From an uncultured Roseibium sp. (GTDB taxonomy: Bacteria; Pseudomonadota; Alphaproteobacteria; Rhizobiales; Stappiaceae), in NCBI RefSeq assembly GCF_947499295.1, contig NZ_CANMNP010000025.1:1-53277 (forward strand): DNA of 53,277 nt. The letters run 5' to 3'. Within the stretch, counting starts at the first letter, position 1. Each line of letters starts with the position of its first letter. The notes under the pieces were generated by a model, which saw only the letters and a list, made by a program, of their open reading frames with translations, did not search any database and was not told where the DNA came from. Made by a program: the position numbers and the translations under genes. Positions 41,756-49,331 of the stretch are shown one piece after another.

Positions 41756-41760
41756 GGCTC

Positions 41761-42093
41761 TTATCCTGTCGCTTTGAGTTGAAGGGGCTTGAGAAGGTCG
41801 GCTTTGGTGGCCTCCCGCTTTGCGGCGATATCCTTGAGCTTCCAACGCTCCTGCATTTCCGGGCTCATCTGGGAAAACCGAAGATCAAATTCGTTGTGGT
41901 CACGGATCATCGCTTGGACCTGCTCACCGGTCGGCTTGCAGTGACGACGCTGAATGAAGCCGATGAGCTGCTGTTGCCAACCTTCCGCACAGGCGCGCTG
42001 GACAAGATCCGGCATTGCTGAACGGGCAAACCTGATTGCGTTGTCGCGCGGCATGAGTTCCTTGCCAATGTCCCAATCACTGAACTGTGGCAT
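41761..42093 (-). CDS. hypothetical phage protein
   Basis: A 110-aa helical protein (NAIRFARSAMPDLVQRACAE, EFDLRFSQMSPEMQERWKLK). It overlaps the end of the preceding replication-region gene by 17 bp. Unknown; a replication accessory role is suggested only by place. Confidence 0.52.
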   Translation of the reverse strand: MPQFSDWDIGKELMPRDNAIRFARSAMPDLVQRACAEGWQQQLIGFIQRRHCKPTGEQVQAMIRDHNEFDLRFSQMSPEMQERWKLKDIAAKREATKADLLKPLQLKATG

Positions 42094-42430
42094 TGGCTTT
42101 CTCCATCCGCTTCAAAGTGGTTTTGAGGGATTGCCCCCAGAACTGGCGAGCGTCCAAAGCCTCCCTCACCTCTGCGATAGACGGCGGAAACTTGTTGGTG
42201 CTCGGAAGACCATTGACCGGATCAACCACGATGCGCCCCACTGCCTCCGGGTATTGCTGGAAGGTTGCCGACAGAGCCGCTGCAAAGGTCTTGGCGTTAG
42301 CGAAATCCTTCGCCCGAAAACACCCGGCCAGGGTCGTAGCCATCTCCAAGGCTGATTTCGCCTCCGGCTTCTCGCCCGCCGTAAGTTCTTCCGCCAACTG
42401 CCGTAAGCTCGATAATTTCTGCTCCGTCAT
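42077..42430 (-). CDS. hypothetical replication-region protein
   Basis: 117 aa if started at ATG 42430: QKLSSLRQLAEELTAGEKPE, RAKDFANAKTFAAALSATFQ and PPSIAEVREALDARQFW are helical, like small loader or accessory proteins next to DUF1376 initiators. The start is uncertain; it overlaps the 3' end of the initiator gene by 134 bp in another frame. Confidence 0.52.
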   Translation of the reverse strand: MTEQKLSSLRQLAEELTAGEKPEAKSALEMATTLAGCFRAKDFANAKTFAAALSATFQQYPEAVGRIVVDPVNGLPSTNKFPPSIAEVREALDARQFWGQSLKTTLKRMEKANATVQ

Positions 42431-43199
42431 CTCCGGCTTGTCGGGACGAAACAGGCTCGACCCCGCGTTCAGCGCGTTCGATATCGTCGCGGAGTTCGTC
42501 AAATGCTTGCGCCAGGGGGTTTTGAGGTTGCTGGTAGCTACGGCTTGGCTTCCGTTCGGCTGCTTTGCGGCACCAGTTCCGCCACGTGGCGTCCCAATCC
42601 CGTTTGATAGCGTTTTGCCCACTTGCTCCAATCCAGTAGTCTCGGAATTTATCTGCTTCATGGCGCACCTCATCTGTTGTCAGGCTGAGAGCCTGAGCGT
42701 CTTGGATGTTTTTTTCTGAAGGGGTCCAGTTTTCAGGAAGCCGCGTTCCCTTTTTTTGGGAACCTTTAGGTTCCTTTTTTACTCTTGGTTCTGGTTCTGG
42801 TTCTGGTATGCTTGCGTTTGGGTTTAGCGAATTTGAAGCGTTCGCTTCACCTAAGCTCTTGTTTTTATTCGATCTAGACCGCCCACCCTTGGCACCGTTT
42901 TGCGAATTTTTCTCGATTTTTTCTTGCGTTTTTTTCCATATTTTTTGCAAGTTTCTTTGCGAAATATGGCCGCTTTCGAAGGTCAAAAATTCGCTGAGGC
43001 GGGCTTTGATCTTGCGCCATTTAGCGGCTGTCAAACCCAAGATTCGGGCATTGTCCTTATCATCATCGGGAACACTTCCATCCCTACGCCACATGGCAGC
43101 AAGCAGCAAAAGATAAGCGCCATGCTCCTCAGTGGTGAGGTGTGTCGTATCTGCGAGATATGCATCCCAGAACATGGGCATGGAGGGTGCCTTGCTCAT
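42297..43199 (-). CDS. DUF1376/DnaT-like replication initiation protein
   Basis: 300 aa from ATG 43199. Residues 5-75 form a DUF1376 (YdaU) winged helix: MFWDAYLADTTHLTTEEHGA, LLLLAAMWRRDGSVPDDDKD. A linker with K/N and E/P runs follows. The C-terminal part (about 170-235: NWTPSEKNIQDAQALSLTTD, FRDYWIGASGQNAIKRDWDA, TWRNWCRKA) is DnaT-like, able to bind ssDNA and helicase partners. Proteins of this design start phage replication; the origin may lie in or near the gene. Confidence 0.75.
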   Translation of the reverse strand: MSKAPSMPMFWDAYLADTTHLTTEEHGAYLLLLAAMWRRDGSVPDDDKDNARILGLTAAKWRKIKARLSEFLTFESGHISQRNLQKIWKKTQEKIEKNSQNGAKGGRSRSNKNKSLGEANASNSLNPNASIPEPEPEPRVKKEPKGSQKKGTRLPENWTPSEKNIQDAQALSLTTDEVRHEADKFRDYWIGASGQNAIKRDWDATWRNWCRKAAERKPSRSYQQPQNPLAQAFDELRDDIERAERGVEPVSSRQAGDDGAEIIELTAVGGRTYGGREAGGEISLGDGYDPGRVFSGEGFR

Positions 43200-43564
43200 A
43201 TTGAGACTACCCCGCGCCGCCGCCCCTGAACATTCCAAGGGGGATCAAATTCTTGAATGTAAGAAAGCTCTACTTCTCTCAAGTATTCGACAAGCGTAGG
43301 CTTGAACCACGTTTGTACGTAATTGAAGGTTTTTGAGATTTCCGCCAACGCTGGATGGCTCGCGAGGCGCTGAGACAGCTTCTCAGACATTCCAACGTAA
43401 GAAACGACCACATCTTGCTCAGGGTGGTCCAGAAATCCGATGAACATGTAAACCGCAGGCTCAAGCTTCGGCTCCATAAACAAGTTGCAGTAGGTATTGG
43501 GTGTCCGCCAATTGTCACCCGCCAACCTCTTAGAGAGTTTCTCGTAGTCTGCGCGTTCACCCAT
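43196..43564 (-). CDS. GIY-YIG-like nuclease domain protein
   Basis: A 122-aa protein. AVYMFIGFLDHPEQDVVVSY followed by VGMSEKLSQRLASH gives the GIY...YIG core in the form VYM...SYVG with Arg following; LREVELSYIQEFDPPWN holds the metal-binding Glu and terminal Asn. A stand-alone GIY-YIG domain in a replication region may be a recombination nuclease or homing relic. It overlaps the DUF1376 gene by 4 bp. Confidence 0.7.
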   Translation of the reverse strand: MGERADYEKLSKRLAGDNWRTPNTYCNLFMEPKLEPAVYMFIGFLDHPEQDVVVSYVGMSEKLSQRLASHPALAEISKTFNYVQTWFKPTLVEYLREVELSYIQEFDPPWNVQGRRRGVVSI

Positions 43565-43570
43565 AGTGGA

Positions 43571-44347
43571 TTACCCTTTGTAACGCCGGTCCATAACCGG
43601 CTGATCAATCTTTTGCAGGAAGGTTTCACGCGCGCACTGGTCTGCCGCTTCCCAAGCTCTCAGGAGGTTATTGAGCCATCTTTCACGCTTCTCATCTTCG
43701 GACATGATGGTGCGTGTTGCCTTGGCTTGGGCAATTGAATGAATGACGGCTTCTTGCTGCTCTGCTGGTGCTTTGGCAGCCTTTAGGAGCGCGCTGCGGT
43801 TATCATCTAGGCCCGCCTGTCGAGCGGCCTCTTTGGCACGCTCTGAGATGCTGGCAACTTTGACGGAGCGTTGAGCGTCAGTACGCTCTATGCCTAGCTC
43901 TCGACTGGCGGCATTGACCCCACCCTCTGACCTATGCCCTCTTCCGTCAATTCGTTTGCTTTCAATCGGCGCAACTTGCGCCGAATGTGCTTCTGACAAC
44001 TCTACCCAACGTGCAATCTGCTCTGAGCGCTCAAGCTGTGTCAGCTCTGACCGGTGTAGGTTCTCCGATATTTCAACAAGCTCAGCGTCGATGTCGTCAA
44101 CCTCGTGCACAACGCACTCGACCTTTTCGAGGCCTAGCTTCTTGCAAGCCTCAAGGCGGTGCGCTCCGGCGATCAGGAGGAGTTTCTGACCTCCAACTTC
44201 CAAATCGACAACGCGGATAGCGATAGGATTTAGGAGTCCGAACCGCTCTATAGACTGCGCAAGTTCGTTCACCTTTTCCGGGCCGATGGGTCGGCGGGTG
44301 CCGACCACATCAATTTCTTCCGGATGAAAGTAAAAGATCTCCATCAT
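43571..44347 (-). CDS. ParB-like nuclease/partition-domain protein
   Basis: About 258 aa from ATG 44347. VGTRRPIGPEKVNELAQSIE, RFGLLNPIAIRV, LLLIAGAHRLEACKKLGLEK and ISENLHRSELTQLERSEQIA are the ParB/Spo0J N-terminal blocks (CTP-binding and catalytic-like region), followed by an HTH part (VNAASRELGIERTDAQRSVK) and a helical tail. Phage ParB-like proteins range from DNA condensation to transcription control. The ATG overlaps the stop of the next upstream gene. Confidence 0.8.
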   Translation of the reverse strand: MMEIFYFHPEEIDVVGTRRPIGPEKVNELAQSIERFGLLNPIAIRVVDLEVGGQKLLLIAGAHRLEACKKLGLEKVECVVHEVDDIDAELVEISENLHRSELTQLERSEQIARWVELSEAHSAQVAPIESKRIDGRGHRSEGGVNAASRELGIERTDAQRSVKVASISERAKEAARQAGLDDNRSALLKAAKAPAEQQEAVIHSIAQAKATRTIMSEDEKRERWLNNLLRAWEAADQCARETFLQKIDQPVMDRRYKG

Positions 44348-45246
44348 CGTACTCGATGGAGATTTGAGCCGATAGGCATGGCCCTGTAGTGATGGAAAGT
44401 CTCTCCGAGAAGATACTTCTCCCACGTGCGCAAAAAGTGATTGACCTGCTGCACCTTTGCCGAGGCTGAACTGCCTGAAATCCTTCCGGAGTTCAACATA
44501 TTGCGAAGAGTGTAGACCGGATCGCCCCTTTTGATGTTTTCACCAAATGCAACGCCGTCAACAAAACTTGGCAATTTGTCTGCGTGACTGCTCTCTGTGA
44601 GAACCAGATAGCAAAACGTCGAATATGCAGCCTGAGAGCCCTTCAGGTGCTTGCAGATCTTTGCACCGAACAAAACCGCCTCATGTAGGGGTTCGTAATG
44701 CTCCGCCGTGAAGTCCGAAATCTCCGAAGTGGACACTTGTGCGCTCATGTTCCCCCGTTTCAGGGCGAGAATGAACGCGACCAGGGCGGCCATGTTTTTT
44801 GGGTTCACCACTCCATCGATGGAAAGCACGTCAGCCGCCTGGCGCTTGCGACCAGTATCGAGGACCTTAAAGCCTTCGGGATCGGCTCCAACGACTACAA
44901 GCATCTTCGCCGCCGTCCCTGTGGCAACGATGGCGTGCATGCGATGCTGCCCATCATCTAAATCGCCGTCGCTATTAATCGACACGCCTTGCGATGTAAG
45001 CCGCCAATGCCCATTGTCCATCTCACGAACAATCTTCTTGAAATTGTTGACGATGAACTTTCTGTTCTTGTTGTGGTACTTTTGCAGGATGTGCTCGGCC
45101 AGCGCCGGAGTGACATTCCAGACTTCGGCCAAAAGCTCATCTTTCGGAAGCGTCAGACCGTGCATCACAAACCCATCAAATAGCTGTATTGGATCAGGTT
45201 TCAGTTGCGAGATGGGCTGTGATTTGGTACTTAGTTCCTGAAGCAT
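44344..45246 (-). CDS. DGQHR/ParB-superfamily phage protein
   Basis: 300 aa from ATG 45246 behind AAAGGA. GDLDDGQHRMHAIVATGTAA holds the DGQHR motif of the ParB-like superfamily. RKFIVNNFKKIVREMDNGHW precedes it; SIDGVVNPKNMAALVAFILA and later helices form the C-terminal part. Such proteins are known in phages and mobile elements, mostly without assigned function. It is coupled to the ParB-like gene, so the two may act together. Confidence 0.72.
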   Translation of the reverse strand: MLQELSTKSQPISQLKPDPIQLFDGFVMHGLTLPKDELLAEVWNVTPALAEHILQKYHNKNRKFIVNNFKKIVREMDNGHWRLTSQGVSINSDGDLDDGQHRMHAIVATGTAAKMLVVVGADPEGFKVLDTGRKRQAADVLSIDGVVNPKNMAALVAFILALKRGNMSAQVSTSEISDFTAEHYEPLHEAVLFGAKICKHLKGSQAAYSTFCYLVLTESSHADKLPSFVDGVAFGENIKRGDPVYTLRNMLNSGRISGSSASAKVQQVNHFLRTWEKYLLGETFHHYRAMPIGSNLHRVR

Positions 45247-45328
45247 TTTTGAGTTTCCTTTCCAAGGTAAGCCCCCGCACATCCCTGCTTTGCAAATGGC
45301 GGGGGTAAGCTTTTTCAGGCGCGATTAC

Positions 45329-45586
45329 TCAAACTTCTGCGCGCACCTTGCGCAGCTTCTCAATCTGCCCATGAGCACGCTTGTGCTCGTCCCTGATCGT
45401 GGTCGTCAGGTAGTAGAGGGCTTTGAGATTTGGGTGGTCGAAGCCTTCTTCGAACAGCTCGCTTATGACGCTGCGCAGGGCACCTTGAAGGCCCTCCTGA
45501 CGGTCATGGGTAAGCTCGAGGTCGATAAGGACTTCGTTTAAGCGTATGCGAATGGGTGTAACTTGGGTGTGGCTTGTCGTGGTCAT
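45329..45586 (-). CDS. hypothetical protein downstream of a structured RNA
   Basis: 85 aa from ATG 45586 (GGAG 7 bases before). RLNEVLIDLELTHDRQEGLQ, ALRSVISELFEEGFDHPNLK and YYLTTTIRDEHKRAHGQIEK are helical, probably a small dimer. No family recognised. Its Shine-Dalgarno would be buried in the closing stem of the structured leader (45588-45833), so translation is likely regulated. The open frame further upstream (to 45883) passes through that RNA and is not credible protein. Confidence 0.58.
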   Translation of the reverse strand: MTTTSHTQVTPIRIRLNEVLIDLELTHDRQEGLQGALRSVISELFEEGFDHPNLKALYYLTTTIRDEHKRAHGQIEKLRKVRAEV

Positions 45587-45587
45587 G

Positions 45588-45833
45588 ACAGCGCTCCGTG
45601 ATCTATCCGCAACCCGGTGTCCTAATCCCGAGTGGCGGAGTGGACGAAACAGGTTAGGACTACCTGAGACGCACCTCACGGCAATGCGCCCAGGTCCGCT
45701 TGCGCGGCCTGTTTGCCCACTCCATACGGATCTAGCGTTACGCCAGATACAGAAACCCCGCACACATGAAAGGGCGCGGGTGGAGCGCCGTGAAGACAAC
45801 AGGGTCCTAATCCTGGTGGGTGAATTTGCACCC
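45588..45833 (-). ncRNA. candidate structured leader RNA with kissing-loop potential
   Basis: On the minus strand: hairpin GGGTG/CACCC (45833-45818); hairpin CAGG-ATTAGGAC-CCTG (45815-45800); closing stem 45791-45782 with 45597-45588 (10 bp, one G.U) that includes the GGAG of the next gene; hairpin CCCGC/GCGGG (45780-45757); hairpin TCTGGCG-TAA-CGCTAGA (45747-45731); a three-way junction (two 7-bp helices 45723-45717/45643-45637 and 45714-45708/45653-45647, arm CCGC-GCAA-GCGG, arm ACCTG..CGCA/TGCG..CAGGT); hairpin CTCGG-GATTAGGACA-CCGGG (45632-45613). The junction linker GTCCTAA complements both ATTAGGAC loops. Pairs that are G.U on minus would be A.C on plus, which fixes the strand. Confidence 0.55.
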
Positions 45834-45879
45834 GACACAGGAATCATGCGCTCACTTGTTTGATTTGTCAAATATGGGG

Positions 45880-46422
45880 TCATGCTCCCCTCCCATGATT
45901 GGGATGAAAGCCGAGAATTTTTTCAGCGGCCTTCCGGGCTGCCGCTGCCTCTTGAATTGTCTCGAAGTAGCCAAGGTGCTTATTTACGTCACCGCATTTG
46001 ATGCGCGCTTGCCACGCGCCTAGCGCTTCGTACCAATGAACGCCTGTTACCCCGCTTTTGTTACGAGCTGACTTCTTTCGATTTTGGGCGTTCAGGGTGT
46101 TTGTGACAGACCGTAAGTTACACAGACGGTTGTTGTCTTTCTGCCCGTCAATGTGGTCTACCTGCTCGGGCCACTGACCATATTCCCAAAGCCAAACAAC
46201 TCTGTGTGCGAGAACAAATTGACCAAGGACTTTTCCTTGGCGGTATCCTGCCTTGTCATGCGACGTGAACGCTTCTTCACCTGAAAACTTCTTATTCCAG
46301 CGCTTCCAAGATCCTGTGTTTGCGAACCACTTTAGTTCTCTATTGCGCCAAGTTAGCTTCCCTGTGGCTGCGTCGTAGTCCAGGAATTCGCGGACTAATT
46401 GGAACGTGATTTCAACGCTCAT
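45880..46422 (-). CDS. HNH endonuclease with AP2 DNA-binding domain
   Basis: A 180-aa protein behind GGAGGTG. LAHRVVWLWEYGQWPEQVDH, IDGQKDNNRLCNLRSVTNTL is the HNH core (H at 71, DH at 89-90, N at 97/106), followed by SGVTGVHWYEALGAWQARIK, LGYFETIQEAAAARKAAEKI, an AP2 domain. This is the free-standing homing endonuclease design of phages. It is placed directly upstream of the structured RNA, so the two may have arrived together; alternatively the RNA was there before. Confidence 0.85.
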   Translation of the reverse strand: MSVEITFQLVREFLDYDAATGKLTWRNRELKWFANTGSWKRWNKKFSGEEAFTSHDKAGYRQGKVLGQFVLAHRVVWLWEYGQWPEQVDHIDGQKDNNRLCNLRSVTNTLNAQNRKKSARNKSGVTGVHWYEALGAWQARIKCGDVNKHLGYFETIQEAAAARKAAEKILGFHPNHGRGA

Positions 46423-46582
46423 CGCACACCTCCGAAAGGCTCAGTCGATCCTGCGATTTATGAATGGTGGTGACGCCTGTTTTCGGTTGAGTGGCGCTGT
46501 AGACCTGCAATGCGACTATGCCGACGATGAAGATGGCCATGAAAGCAAAGACGCATAACAATTGGCGTCCGAAGATATCCAT
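46412..46582 (-). CDS. 56-aa single-span membrane protein
   Basis: MDIFGRQLLCVFAFMAIFIV... with one N-terminal membrane helix, then a polar tail ending SLSEVCDER. ATG 46582 overlaps the stop of the VWA-type gene (TGATG) behind AGGAG. The end overlaps the HNH start by 11 bp. Unknown. Confidence 0.52.
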   Translation of the reverse strand: MDIFGRQLLCVFAFMAIFIVGIVALQVYSATQPKTGVTTIHKSQDRLSLSEVCDER

Positions 46583-47316
46583 CAGCCGATCTCCTGTGCC
46601 AGTTTTTCGCGGACAATTCTCGGGAGATCGGAAACGCCATTCGCTTCCATCAGAAATGAACCAGCGCCGCCACGGACAAATTCATCCATGTAGTCTGTGA
46701 GAGACATTCCGCACGTGCCGGAGTTCTGACCGCCAACAATCGGCAAGGCGTTTATGACGACTTCACGCCATCCGTTTTCCGCCGATGGCGTTGTCAGCTC
46801 GTCTCTGGCGATCTGAACAGCGTTGTGAGTGTGTTTGCCGTTGGTGCAGCCGTTTTCGATGTTATCGCCACCGTCAGCGGATACATCCATGACCGATCGG
46901 TCTGCTGTGATACCGTTGGCGTCCAGGCTTTCACCAGCAAAGCGTATCGCTCGAGCTAAGCCTGTGAGAGTGCCACTCGGACCGGTCTTGAGAGTTTCGG
47001 CAGCTTCAATTTCCTGCGCGAAATACTCCGCGTCTTCATCGGTCTGGATGACAAACCAATCTGCGATGATATGGGGGGTTGAGCCAAACTCGATATAGGC
47101 AACAGCAATTGCGCCGCAGTATGAGTTTTGAATAGCGTCAAAAACCTCACCAGAGCGGAATGCAGAAGCATACCCTGCCCTTTGAATTTCACGCTCACCA
47201 CTGCTCATGGATGAAGAGACATCAGCAACAAGAGCAAGTTCTGTGGAGATACAGTCTTGAGCTAGAGCCGGTGTTGATATGGCCGTTGCTAATAGAATTG
47301 TCGGGAGAAATCTCAT
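46582..47316 (-). CDS. exported DUF1194/VWA-like protein
   Basis: A 244-aa protein with a signal peptide (ILLATAISTPALAQ). LALVADVSSSMSSGEREIQR carries the DxSxS MIDAS motif of von Willebrand A domains; AYIEFGSTPHIIADWFVIQT and SADGGDNIENGC continue the fold, matching DUF1194 proteins common in alphaproteobacteria. Such a periplasmic adhesion-type domain is odd in a replication region; it may be a lysogenic-conversion gene picked up from a host. Confidence 0.75.
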   Translation of the reverse strand: MRFLPTILLATAISTPALAQDCISTELALVADVSSSMSSGEREIQRAGYASAFRSGEVFDAIQNSYCGAIAVAYIEFGSTPHIIADWFVIQTDEDAEYFAQEIEAAETLKTGPSGTLTGLARAIRFAGESLDANGITADRSVMDVSADGGDNIENGCTNGKHTHNAVQIARDELTTPSAENGWREVVINALPIVGGQNSGTCGMSLTDYMDEFVRGGAGSFLMEANGVSDLPRIVREKLAQEIG

Positions 47317-47654
47317 GCCGCACTCTCCTCTGTTGGGAGAACCTGACCGGCTTCAGCCTGTAACTCGCAGAAGTCTTTCAAACGCAGAACAACAAGAGCC
47401 TCCTGCCTGTCAGCGCCAAGCACTAATAGGTCAGCCTCTTCAATCCATTTTCTGATTTGTTTCTGACCGTCTGCGCGCTTCTTGCACTCAACAGTCAATG
47501 CCACTTCGTTGTGGTCGATCAGGCGAACATCTTTTCCGAAGCCATCAACAGCACCAGAAAGAGGAACGCGATCGGCCCTTAGGCCATGTGCTCGGAGAAT
47601 GTTGACAACATCACGTTCAAAACGAGCGCCTTTGTCTCGGGAGAACTTGCCCAT
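47313..47654 (-). CDS. PDDEXK (Holliday-resolvase-like) nuclease
   Basis: A 113-aa protein. RDKGARFERDVVNILRAHGL, RVPLSGAVDGFGKDVRLID and ALTVECKKRADG give the E...D...ExK nuclease core, with QIRKWIEEADLLVLGAD after it, in the style of phage resolvases and archaeal Hjc-like proteins. It probably resolves recombination or replication branches. The stop overlaps the VWA gene start by 4 bp. Confidence 0.78.
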   Translation of the reverse strand: MGKFSRDKGARFERDVVNILRAHGLRADRVPLSGAVDGFGKDVRLIDHNEVALTVECKKRADGQKQIRKWIEEADLLVLGADRQEALVVLRLKDFCELQAEAGQVLPTEESAA

Positions 47655-47770
47655 CAGTCTCTAGCCCCCTCTTTGTTAAGCCAGGGCAGAGCACTTCTAC
47701 TCTTGCAGTTTCGAAGAGATTGCCTGAAGGTTGGAGCTTGCGGGTCTTGCAACCGAGAAAGTGTCACCGA

Positions 47771-48139
47771 ATGCGTTTTGCTCTTTTTTTGATGGCAGTA
47801 CTCTGGCCAACCATCACCTTCCCTCAAAGTTTCACAGGGAACGACCTGCTCCGCTCTTGCCGGGAAGACCCCGAATCTTTCTGTCTGGGCTACGTCGCCG
47901 GAGTCACCGAGGGTGTAAAAGTTGGAGCCCTCGGCGGAACAGTCGCTGCTATGATTGAATTTCAGACCGGTCTTGCAGACGCCAAAAAGGCACAAGGTTT
48001 CTGCCTCCCTGCCGGTGTTACCTATTCCCAACTCCGAGATGTCGTTGTGAAATACCTTATTGCCAATCCGGAAATTCGCCATAATTTGGCTGCGCCGTAT
48101 TCGGTGACAGCACTCGGTGAAGCATTCCCCTGCCACTAA
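47771..48139 (+). CDS. Rap1a/Tai-like immunity-fold exported protein
   Basis: 122 aa from ATG 47771 with a signal peptide (FALFLMAVLWPTITFPQ). LLRSCREDPESFCLGYVAGV, FCLPAGVTYSQLRDVVVKYL, IANPEIRHNLAAPYSVTAL and GEAFPCH follow the Rap1a/Tai pattern, including the four cysteines. The family was named for immunity to type VI amidases; many phages carry members of unknown role. It is the only plus-strand gene in a leftward block, so it may be expressed in the lysogen. Confidence 0.72.
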   Translation: MRFALFLMAVLWPTITFPQSFTGNDLLRSCREDPESFCLGYVAGVTEGVKVGALGGTVAAMIEFQTGLADAKKAQGFCLPAGVTYSQLRDVVVKYLIANPEIRHNLAAPYSVTALGEAFPCH

Positions 48140-48163
48140 TACCGTCATCGCCACCTCCCCCAA

Positions 48164-48535
48164 TTATCCCGTTGATTGGCTTTCTCGGATCTCACGAACC
48201 AAAGCCTCAACCTGTTCCACCAACTTCGGATCAATCTCATCGCTCACGGCCCTCGTGATTGTGAGTTCGTGCTCTAGAAGAGCAGCCTGACGTGCACATT
48301 CGGCCTGATACGCGGCCCTAATTTTGGTGAAGACACCGAGAAGGATGTCCTTCGGCTGGCGGTAGCGGAGCGACCAAAGCACCGAATAAGGAACGCCGTA
48401 TTTTGCTTCGACACGACGCATTGCATTATCCAAATCGCCGGGCCCCCTGCTCTCTCGCTGGACAAGTCCCGTTGCCATTTCCCGCGCTGCCGCTACGCTC
48501 ATTTTTTGATCCTCACGCAAAGACTTTTTGATCAT
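48164..48535 (-). CDS. early leftward phage protein, helical
   Basis: 123 aa from ATG 48535 behind AGGAG. SVAAAREMATGLVQRESRGP, LDNAMRRVEAKYGVPYSVLW and LRYRQPKDILLGVFTKIRAA suggest an HTH-like DNA-binding domain similar to those of rhizobial phage early genes. The first gene of the leftward replication block. DNA-binding regulator is likely. Confidence 0.6.
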   Translation of the reverse strand: MIKKSLREDQKMSVAAAREMATGLVQRESRGPGDLDNAMRRVEAKYGVPYSVLWSLRYRQPKDILLGVFTKIRAAYQAECARQAALLEHELTITRAVSDEIDPKLVEQVEALVREIRESQSTG

Positions 48536-48792
48536 GTGCAAATTCTCCTGAGTGATATTCAGTTTCAGGAGATCGGGGATCTTCCCCGGTTACTCAAAGG
48601 CAACGGCTCCGCTCTCACACACAGCCAATGCCTACAGAATTCGAAATGTCGCGGCTGTCCCTCTGTCCCTAGAGTCGCGATGTACGTGAGGGCCTGCGTA
48701 ATTGCCGCAACTCGGCAGGCCCTCACGCCCCTTGTTTGACTCTTACCTCTCTCCGGTGTCGGATTGAAAAATCACAATCAAGGAGTGCGGCT
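48536..48792. promoter_or_regulatory. divergent control region with two inverted repeats
   Basis: CGGGGA-TCT-TCCCCG (48574-48588) lies near the leftward gene start. GTGAGGGCCTGC (48686-48697) and GCAGGCCCTCAC (48715-48726) form a perfect 12-bp inverted repeat around 17 bases. No T-run. One or both may be operators or an sRNA stem. No gene is seen in the region. Confidence 0.5.
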
Positions 48793-49035
48793 ATGATCAA
48801 CGACGTGCCGGAAGAGGAAGAAGTCCCCCTATTTATTGCTCCCGGAAACTACGCAGTGAGGATCGGAGAGAATGGACGAGACGTTTGGCTACGTATCGGG
48901 CGACTTCCGCCAGAGGTACATCCAGACCCCAGAATTGTGTTTGCGATGTCAATGGCACCTGAAGAAGCTCTCCATCTGGGCCACGCGTTAGTAGAAACGG
49001 CGCGCGAGGCGCTAAAGGATGAAAATCCTCATTAG
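48793..49035 (+). CDS. hypothetical phage protein
   Basis: 80 aa from ATG 48793 behind AAGGAG. APGNYAVRIGENGRDVWLRI then DPRIVFAMSMAPEEALHLGH and a helix: a small alpha/beta protein. Unknown. It runs rightward against the convergent early gene at 49320->49075. Confidence 0.55.
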   Translation: MINDVPEEEEVPLFIAPGNYAVRIGENGRDVWLRIGRLPPEVHPDPRIVFAMSMAPEEALHLGHALVETAREALKDENPH

Positions 49036-49074
49036 GCCATACATTCTTTACGGGCTTGATTTCTTGAATGTTTT

Positions 49075-49320
49075 TCATGAAGGCTGCCCAACGATTAAAC
49101 CGTGAGCTTCACCTTTCAGGTTGTTAAGATTAAGCTCGCTTAGTTCAGATATTGGATCTGAAGGACGGCGCAAAGTCTTCGCAAGGCGGAGCGCTGTCTT
49201 CTCATCACAGTCAAGTCCGATAACCGTCCCGCCGATAAGAAGACCTGACCCCGAAGATGTTTTTACGATCTTCGCAAAACGCGCATCGTCACGAAAAATG
49301 TCATCAGGTGATCTTGTCAT
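49075..49320 (-). CDS. hypothetical early protein next to cro-like gene
   Basis: An 81-aa protein: KIVKTSSGSGLLIGGTVIGL, DEKTALRLAKTLRRPSDP. Same direction as and 11 bp after the Cro-like gene, so first in the leftward early transcript. Could be a CII-like or accessory regulator; not recognised. Confidence 0.52.
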   Translation of the reverse strand: MTRSPDDIFRDDARFAKIVKTSSGSGLLIGGTVIGLDCDEKTALRLAKTLRRPSDPISELSELNLNNLKGEAHGLIVGQPS

Positions 49321-49331
49321 TACCTGCTCGC

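Noticed and set aside
45587..45883. N-terminal extension of the 85-aa gene and a 105-aa rightward ORF in the same region
   Set aside because: Both frames are open but Arg/Ser-rich and without family; the base-pairing pattern explains the sequence better.
45588..46422. HEARO/OMEGA-type RNA-guided HNH system
   Set aside because: The neighbouring HNH protein is a 180-aa HNH-AP2 homing type without a RuvC domain, so it does not match IsrB/IscB; only the closeness of nuclease and RNA is similar.
47654..48163. 169-aa leftward ORF
   Set aside because: It is the antisense of the Rap1a/Tai-like gene, which has a signal peptide and family pattern; the leftward frame has no ribosome site or recognisable domain.
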